64,000 bases of DNA from VRUE01 sp963745915 (GTDB lineage Bacteria > Actinomycetota > Thermoleophilia > Solirubrobacterales > 70-9): positions 2,462,573 through 2,526,572 of the forward strand of contig CAVUZA010000002.1 in the NCBI GenBank assembly GCA_963745915.1. Direction: 5' to 3'. Positions 59,734 to 64,000 of this stretch are shown in pieces. The notes under the pieces are model-generated. The model had not been told where the DNA came from and did not search any database. It saw nothing but the letters and a program-made list of their open reading frames with translations. Made by a program: the position numbers and the translations under genes. Within the stretch, counting starts at the first letter, position 1, and each line of letters begins with the position of its first letter.

Positions 59734-61487
59734 CTCCCGCTTCCCTTCCGGCGCGGGTCCTGCGGCCGGGGCGCGGCGCTCTGACCGGGGCGCTTCTCGC
59801 CCTGCGGTTTGGGCTCGGGCTTGCCGCCACGCTCGCGCTCGGCGCGCAGGTCTGCCTCGAGGTTGCCTTCCTCACCGGCCGCCTCCTGCGGGCGCGCCGG
59901 GTCGGGGACCTGCGGCTGCCCCTCGGGCCTGCCGGCCGGCGGCCGAGGTCGTCTCGCGGGAGGCGTTGCTTGCGAGGTCTTGTCGGAGCCCGACCGCTCG
60001 TCCTGGGGTTTGGCGCGCTTCCCCGACCCGGGCGCGGGACGCCTGGAGCTCGCCTCGCGCGCCACGGAGCTGAGCGCCGCCTCGCCAGCCCGGGCGCGGC
60101 GAGCGCTCTTCATGGCGGCGGGCATTCGCGGGCCGCCCGCCTCAGGCGCGGGCGCGCTTCCGGTCTCGGCCGCCGCGTCGGACGCTCTGCGCTCGCCCGC
60201 GGATGCACGTTGGGCAGGGCGGTCGCCTTGAACATCATCGGCGGCGCCGCCGCGTGAGTCAGTCGGGGGGCGCGACGGCGACCCCGCCAGGCCGACCCCA
60301 TCGCGCTCGCCGCTGCGGCGCGAGCCCGCGCCGCCTCCCTTCAGGCGCGCCGGGGCGCTTGCGCCAGCAGGCGCAGGCGAGCCCGAGCGGCCCCGGTTGC
60401 GCAGCGGCGTCCCCAGGCGCCGGGTGCCGGCGTAGAGGGTGAGCAGGCGCAGCGAGCCCTCGCGCCCCGGTGCGCCCGGCCCGGTGGCGATCCCGACCAG
60501 GCCCTCAACCAGCGCCTTTCGCTGCAGGAAGACCGCCCAGAAGAAGAGTGCCTGCAGCCCGAAGGACATCAGCCAGCCGAGCGAGTCTGTGGCGGCGGCC
60601 AGGGCGCCGTTGACAGCGAGCAGGATCGCGAGGACGAGCGAGTAGGCGGCCTTGCGCAACAGGAAGCCGGCGAGCTTCTCCAGCCAGCCCTTGAAGAAGG
60701 CGTGGCCGCGGCCGGGGATCGCTGCGGCGACCAGCGCCACCGGCGAGAAGGCCAGCAGGAGCAACAGCAGTACCTGGGCGAGGATCACCCCGACGCAGAG
60801 CGCCCCGAGCAGGCAGAAGGCGCCGAGCTCGCCGGCGAAGACGACGATCGCCAAGAGCAGGCGCTGATACTGGCCGCCCTCCTCCATCGCGTCGGTGGCG
60901 GGCTTGTCGGCGACCCCAAGCCGGTAGCCGCGCCGTTCGGGATCGGCGTCGGGCAGTTTGGAGGCGTCGCCGCGCTCGAGCGCGTCGTACTCGGCGCTGC
61001 GCTCCTCCGAGCCGAGGGCGAAACGCAGGAAGTGCGGCCCGTACTTGTTGGCGTCGTTGACGCAAACCTTGCGGCCAGTGGAGATCCCCGTTCCGGCCCG
61101 CAGGCGGCGGGCGAGCGCCGCGTCCTGGGATGGATCGGGTGAGAGCGGGCGCACTGCGACCGAAACGGGGTCCTCGTCGTCCGAGCCGGTCCCGGCCAAA
61201 ACACAGTGCTCAAGGCCGCCGAACTCCAGCACCGCCCAGGGTTTGGCGATGAGCAGGTCGAAGAGCTGCTGGGCGCCGCCTTCGCGTGCGGCCGCTCCGC
61301 TCGAGGGGTTGCCGTGGGAGGCGACCGAGAGGAAGCCGACCGACATCCGGTTCGTCCACTCCGAGGCCGTGCCGATCGTCTTGCCCGGCTGGGCGACGAA
61401 GAAGAGGGCCAAGACGACGTAGATCAGCGAGAGCCCGAGCGCGCCCGCGGTCTCGGCGAAGCGGCGCTGCACCAGCGCCTTCCACAT
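59730..61487 (-). CDS. TrbL/VirB6-like channel protein, main part
   Basis: 585 codons. At least seven TM helices between residues 15 and 335 (TAGALGLSLIYVVLALFFVA, QVLLLLLLAFSPVALVAAAI, GLQALFFWAVFLQRK and others) with a large extracytoplasmic loop (55-215). A 230-residue Arg/Pro/Gly-rich cytoplasmic tail follows. The start MWKALVQRRFAETAG matches an internal region of TrbL-like proteins, and the missing N-terminal part lies directly upstream in another frame (61424-61954). It is the inner-membrane channel subunit of the conjugation machinery. Confidence 0.85.
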   Translation of the reverse strand: MWKALVQRRFAETAGALGLSLIYVVLALFFVAQPGKTIGTASEWTNRMSVGFLSVASHGNPSSGAAAREGGAQQLFDLLIAKPWAVLEFGGLEHCVLAGTGSDDEDPVSVAVRPLSPDPSQDAALARRLRAGTGISTGRKVCVNDANKYGPHFLRFALGSEERSAEYDALERGDASKLPDADPERRGYRLGVADKPATDAMEEGGQYQRLLLAIVVFAGELGAFCLLGALCVGVILAQVLLLLLLAFSPVALVAAAIPGRGHAFFKGWLEKLAGFLLRKAAYSLVLAILLAVNGALAAATDSLGWLMSFGLQALFFWAVFLQRKALVEGLVGIATGPGAPGREGSLRLLTLYAGTRRLGTPLRNRGRSGSPAPAGASAPARLKGGGAGSRRSGERDGVGLAGSPSRPPTDSRGGAADDVQGDRPAQRASAGERRASDAAAETGSAPAPEAGGPRMPAAMKSARRARAGEAALSSVAREASSRRPAPGSGKRAKPQDERSGSDKTSQATPPARRPRPPAGRPEGQPQVPDPARPQEAAGEEGNLEADLRAERERGGKPEPKPQGEKRPGQSAAPRPQDPRRKGSGR

Positions 61488-61954
61488 CGCCCAATCCCGG
61501 CCACGGCCACCGCGAGCATCAGCCAGGGCGCCCCGAAGACGCTGGCGTAGAGCGAGTGGATCGCCTGGGCGACCGGGCCGAGCGCCCCCGCCCCGCCGGT
61601 CGCCCGCGAGCCGTTCACAAGGTCCAGGCCGAAGGCGAAGTCAAAGAGGGCGATCAGGGCACTGGCGAGGAAGCTGGTCAGCGACCAGATCACGCTGGCG
61701 AGGAAGTAGGCGATCATCGGCGGCACGCCGGAGACATCGACGCCGCCGGTCAGCGAGGCCGAGACCGCGTCGAAGTGCTGATCGAGCATGTAGTGGGAGA
61801 GGGGGTAGCGGCCGAGCTGGGCGCCCGAGCCCGGGCCGACGTTGCCCCAGACGTCGCTCGCCCCCGCGGAGGGGTGGGCGAGCAAGACGAGCGCCAGGCC
61901 CAAGCCGAGCCCGAGCGCGGCTCGCCGCCCCCACCTGCGCCGCGACGCGTTCAC
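61424..61954 (-). CDS. N-terminal part of TrbL-like protein (split by frameshift)
   Basis: From GTG 61954: signal/TM (ALGLGLGLALVLLAHPSAGA), then IAYFLASVIWSLTSFLASAL and SVFGAPWLMLAVAVAGIG. The next residues should be MWKALVQRR, which is found one frame away at 61487. The sequence GGGATTGGGCGATGTGG lacks one base for continuous reading. This frame ends in an Arg-rich nonsense tail at 61424. Either a pseudogene start or one gene with a sequencing error. Confidence 0.75.
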   Translation of the reverse strand: MNASRRRWGRRAALGLGLGLALVLLAHPSAGASDVWGNVGPGSGAQLGRYPLSHYMLDQHFDAVSASLTGGVDVSGVPPMIAYFLASVIWSLTSFLASALIALFDFAFGLDLVNGSRATGGAGALGPVAQAIHSLYASVFGAPWLMLAVAVAGIGRCGRRWCSAASPRPRARSGSR

Positions 61955-62505
61955 GATCGCTCCTCCCCCGGCGTCGTCTCCAGCGCCGCCAAGAGCTCGG
62001 GAAAGACCAGGTCGACCTGCAGCTCGCCGACCCGCCCGTCGAGGTCGCGCATCAGACACAACCCTTGGCGGTAGGCGGCAAGGCGGGCGCGAAGCGCGGC
62101 GTCGGTGGGGTCCAAGCCGAGCAACTCCAGCGCCCTACCGGCCTCGACCGCCGAGTCCTGGCCGAAGAGGAAGTAGGTCCCGACCAGCTCGGAGAGGTCG
62201 CCCAGGTCGCCGAGCCGTTGCGTCGCGAGCAGGATCGTCGCGTTCATCGCCCGGCCCAGGCGCACCAAGCGGTTCAAGAGCAGCCGGCCCTGGGTGGAGG
62301 CCAGCAAAAACCACGCCTCGTCCAGCAGCACGATCTTGTGTCGTTGCCGGTTGCCGCTGACGAGGCGCAGGCACAGGGCCGCGACCAGGGAGAGGGTCGC
62401 GACGGAGATTCGCTCGGCGCGCGTATAGGTGTCGCGCGAGGCGCCGGGGTCGGGCAGGGAGAGGCCCGGGGTGCGGATCGTTATGGCCGATACTTGGGCG
62501 CTCAC
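61951..62505 (-). CDS. C-terminal part of VirB4-like ATPase
   Basis: 184 residues from GTG 62505: YTRAERISVATLSLVAALCL, Walker B HKIVLLDEAWFLLAS, LATQRLGDLGDL, GTYFLFGQDSAVEAGRALEL, LCLMRDLDGRVGELQVDLVF. These are the second half of a VirB4/TraC ATPase. The start overlaps the stop of the N-terminal part by 4 bp (GTGA). In related proteins both parts are one chain, so this is a split by one base or a natural coupled two-chain form. Confidence 0.8.
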   Translation of the reverse strand: MSAQVSAITIRTPGLSLPDPGASRDTYTRAERISVATLSLVAALCLRLVSGNRQRHKIVLLDEAWFLLASTQGRLLLNRLVRLGRAMNATILLATQRLGDLGDLSELVGTYFLFGQDSAVEAGRALELLGLDPTDAALRARLAAYRQGLCLMRDLDGRVGELQVDLVFPELLAALETTPGEERS

Positions 62506-64000
62506 GCAGCCGCCTCCTCGATCGGGGCAAAGCCGAGGCGGGCCAGGCCGAAGTCGGCCAGCACCTCTAGGGCGTCTCCGGCCTCGCGCGCCGCATCGAC
62601 GTCTGAGGAGCGCAGGCGATCGACCACGCAGATCAGGCTGCGCTCCCCCGCCCGCACCGCGTCGCGCACCGCGCGGTCGATCGCGTTCTCCCAGGCGGGC
62701 GGCGGGTCGCGCAGCAACTCCAAGAGGTAGGAGGAGGCAAGCTCCTCGCGCAGCTCGGGCAGGCCGACCGCGAGCGGATCGAGCTTGCCGCGGTGCTCGG
62801 GGTCGCCGGAGAGCTCGACCACCTCGACCTTGCCCTCCAGCCCCGGGGCGCCTTGCAGGTTGTGGTCGGGCTTGGGGTCGAAGTCGACGATGAGCGAGCC
62901 GCGGCGCTCGGCGCCGTAGGCGATCGCCTGCGCGGCCACGGTCTTGCCCGAGCCCAGCGTTCCGGCGAGCAGCACCGCCGAGGGGCGCGAGGTGCGCGGC
63001 GCCTCGGTCGGGTCATAGCGAACCGGGCGCCGCGCGCCGGTGGGCGTGTGGCCAAGATAGGGGCCACTGAGCGAGCCGAGCTCGGCGGTCGCGGTGGGGA
63101 CCGTCGCCCCCATTTGCTCGACCGTCATCTGCCGGCGGTAGTCGGCGATGCAGCCGGCGTCGGTCCTCGGCAGGTGGTCGAAGAAGAGGCGGTGCTGCAG
63201 GCCGCGCGGGCGGTGCAGAGCGACCTCGCCGAAGCGCTCGCGCAGGGTCTCGACCCGGCGCTCCAGCTCGGTGCGATCGGCGGCCCCCACGGCGACGCCG
63301 AGGTAGGCGCGGAGCATCGGCGGGTGCGCAGAGGACTGAAGGACCGCCTCGTACTCGCGGGCCAGCTCGCGGTCCTCCTCGGCTCGCCATTCCGCGCCGC
63401 CCTGCGCGCCTTCGGCCTGCTCACGCCAGGCGTGCTCGGCGTCGATGATCCGCTTGCGCACCTGGCCCAGCGCCTCGCGGTTGCCGATCCACTGCGCGTG
63501 CACGACTGCGTCGGCGGGGAAGCCGGCGTCTTCGAAGGGCGCGAAGAGCAGCTCGGCGGGGCCGGGGAAGCTCGCCTCCTCGGCCAGCGGCCCGGCGCAG
63601 AGGAAGGCCTGGACGCAGGCGCCCTCCTCGGCCTCGACCGCCAGTGAGGGCGGCTCGCCCGGGTCCTCGCTCATCGGCGCGTTGGCGCAGCGCCAAAGGT
63701 CGTGGCCGAGCGGGCGGTAGCTGCGCCCGCCCTCGTCGTCTGCCTCAACAAGCGCGTCGGGCTCCCACTCGCTCCAGAGACCGGCTCGGCCAGCCCGCGG
63801 CAGGCCCCGCGACGCAGCAGCCACTGCAGCTCGGTCGTGCTTGCCCGCGCCAGCCCGAGCAGTCCACCGAGGCGCTCGAAGCAGCGCCGCTCGACGGCGG
63901 CAAGCTCCTCCAGCTCGGAGCGGGAGATCGGCCGCGGCGCCCCCGCCCCCGGCCAGCTCCTCGACCCGGCAGGCGCGGTCCAGCGAGCGCAGCTGGCCCT
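62502..64000 (-). CDS. N-terminal part of VirB4-like ATPase, frameshifted, cut by window edge
   Basis: From the right edge to about 63778 one frame reads SRSELEELAAVERRCFERLG and LQWLLRRGACRGLAEP. A one-base shift near 63778 then leads into SEWEPDALVEADDEGGRSYR and on to the stop at 62502. Walker A is LLAGTLGSGKTVAAQ, followed by GSLIVDFDPKPDHNLQG and VVELSGDPEH. VirB4 powers pilus/channel assembly. Counting the next gene, this ATPase lies in three reading frames. The real start is outside the window. Confidence 0.8.
   Translation of the reverse strand, partial: GQLRSLDRACRVEELAGGGGAAADLPLRAGGACRRRAALLRAPRWTARAGAGKHDRAAVAAASRGLPRAGRAGLWSEWEPDALVEADDEGGRSYRPLGHDLWRCANAPMSEDPGEPPSLAVEAEEGACVQAFLCAGPLAEEASFPGPAELLFAPFEDAGFPADAVVHAQWIGNREALGQVRKRIIDAEHAWREQAEGAQGGAEWRAEEDRELAREYEAVLQSSAHPPMLRAYLGVAVGAADRTELERRVETLRERFGEVALHRPRGLQHRLFFDHLPRTDAGCIADYRRQMTVEQMGATVPTATAELGSLSGPYLGHTPTGARRPVRYDPTEAPRTSRPSAVLLAGTLGSGKTVAAQAIAYGAERRGSLIVDFDPKPDHNLQGAPGLEGKVEVVELSGDPEHRGKLDPLAVGLPELREELASSYLLELLRDPPPAWENAIDRAVRDAVRAGERSLICVVDRLRSSDVDAAREAGDALEVLADFGLARLGFAPIEEAAA

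Overview
The window is chromosomal DNA of a very GC-rich bacterium. It is most likely a deep actinobacterium of the Thermoleophilia/Solirubrobacterales type. The reasons are the obg-proB-proA-nadD-rsfS cluster, secreted delta-60-repeat and excalibur proteins, a DUF3494 ice-binding-like protein, and conjugation proteins of the actinobacterial type. This placement is inference; there is no rRNA in the window.

Layout. 1-5.7 kb: core genes, with thrS cut by the left edge, a polytopic membrane protein, an excalibur protein, tRNA-Val, a YjbQ-type enzyme and a conserved hypothetical. 6.0-15.2 kb: an integrated mobilizable element in the 3' half of tRNA-Cys(GCA). It is bounded by an exact 44-bp direct repeat and has GGGTGCCA repeats just inside both ends. 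It carries a tyrosine integrase, regulators, an excisionase-like protein, a MobF relaxase with a hairpin oriT candidate, hicAB, and a metallo-beta-lactamase/4-TM protein pair as cargo. 15.2-23.6 kb: rsfS, nadD, proA, proB and obg on the minus strand, interrupted by an acyltransferase/SGNH gene and a UspA-like membrane gene on the plus strand. 23.6-38 kb: secreted and accessory genes, including a delta-60-repeat protein, a AAA ATPase, a helicase, an ice-binding-like protein with an L,D-transpeptidase, a PD40 protein, a MazF-like toxin-antitoxin pair, and a frameshifted TetR beside a RibD-type reductase.

38.15 kb to the right edge looks like a second, larger element. It begins at an orphan 42-nt 3' fragment of a tRNA-Gly(GCC). 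It contains another delta-60 protein, a 1754-residue calcium-binding/LamG exoprotein with a 591-bp exact tandem duplication, and a type ISP/IIG-like restriction-modification enzyme with an accessory PD-(D/E)XK protein. Then, all on the minus strand, comes a conjugation module: VirB4-like ATPase, TrbL/VirB6-like channel, lytic transglycosylase, VirD4-like coupling ATPase, replication-relaxation protein, DNA methyltransferase, HTH protein and an integrase carrying a C-terminal Mrr_N-like winged helix. Several of these genes (VirB4-like, TrbL-like, integrase) are broken by single-base frameshifts. The housekeeping genes of the window look intact, so real decay is the favoured explanation, but assembly error cannot be excluded.

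The window also holds several long palindromes. Two of them (1.88 kb and 20.8 kb) share a TTTGGG / 11-nt loop / CCCAAA core but have unrelated outer stems, and one of these two lies in frame inside a protein gene. I saw no CRISPR array, rRNA or transposase-bearing insertion sequence.
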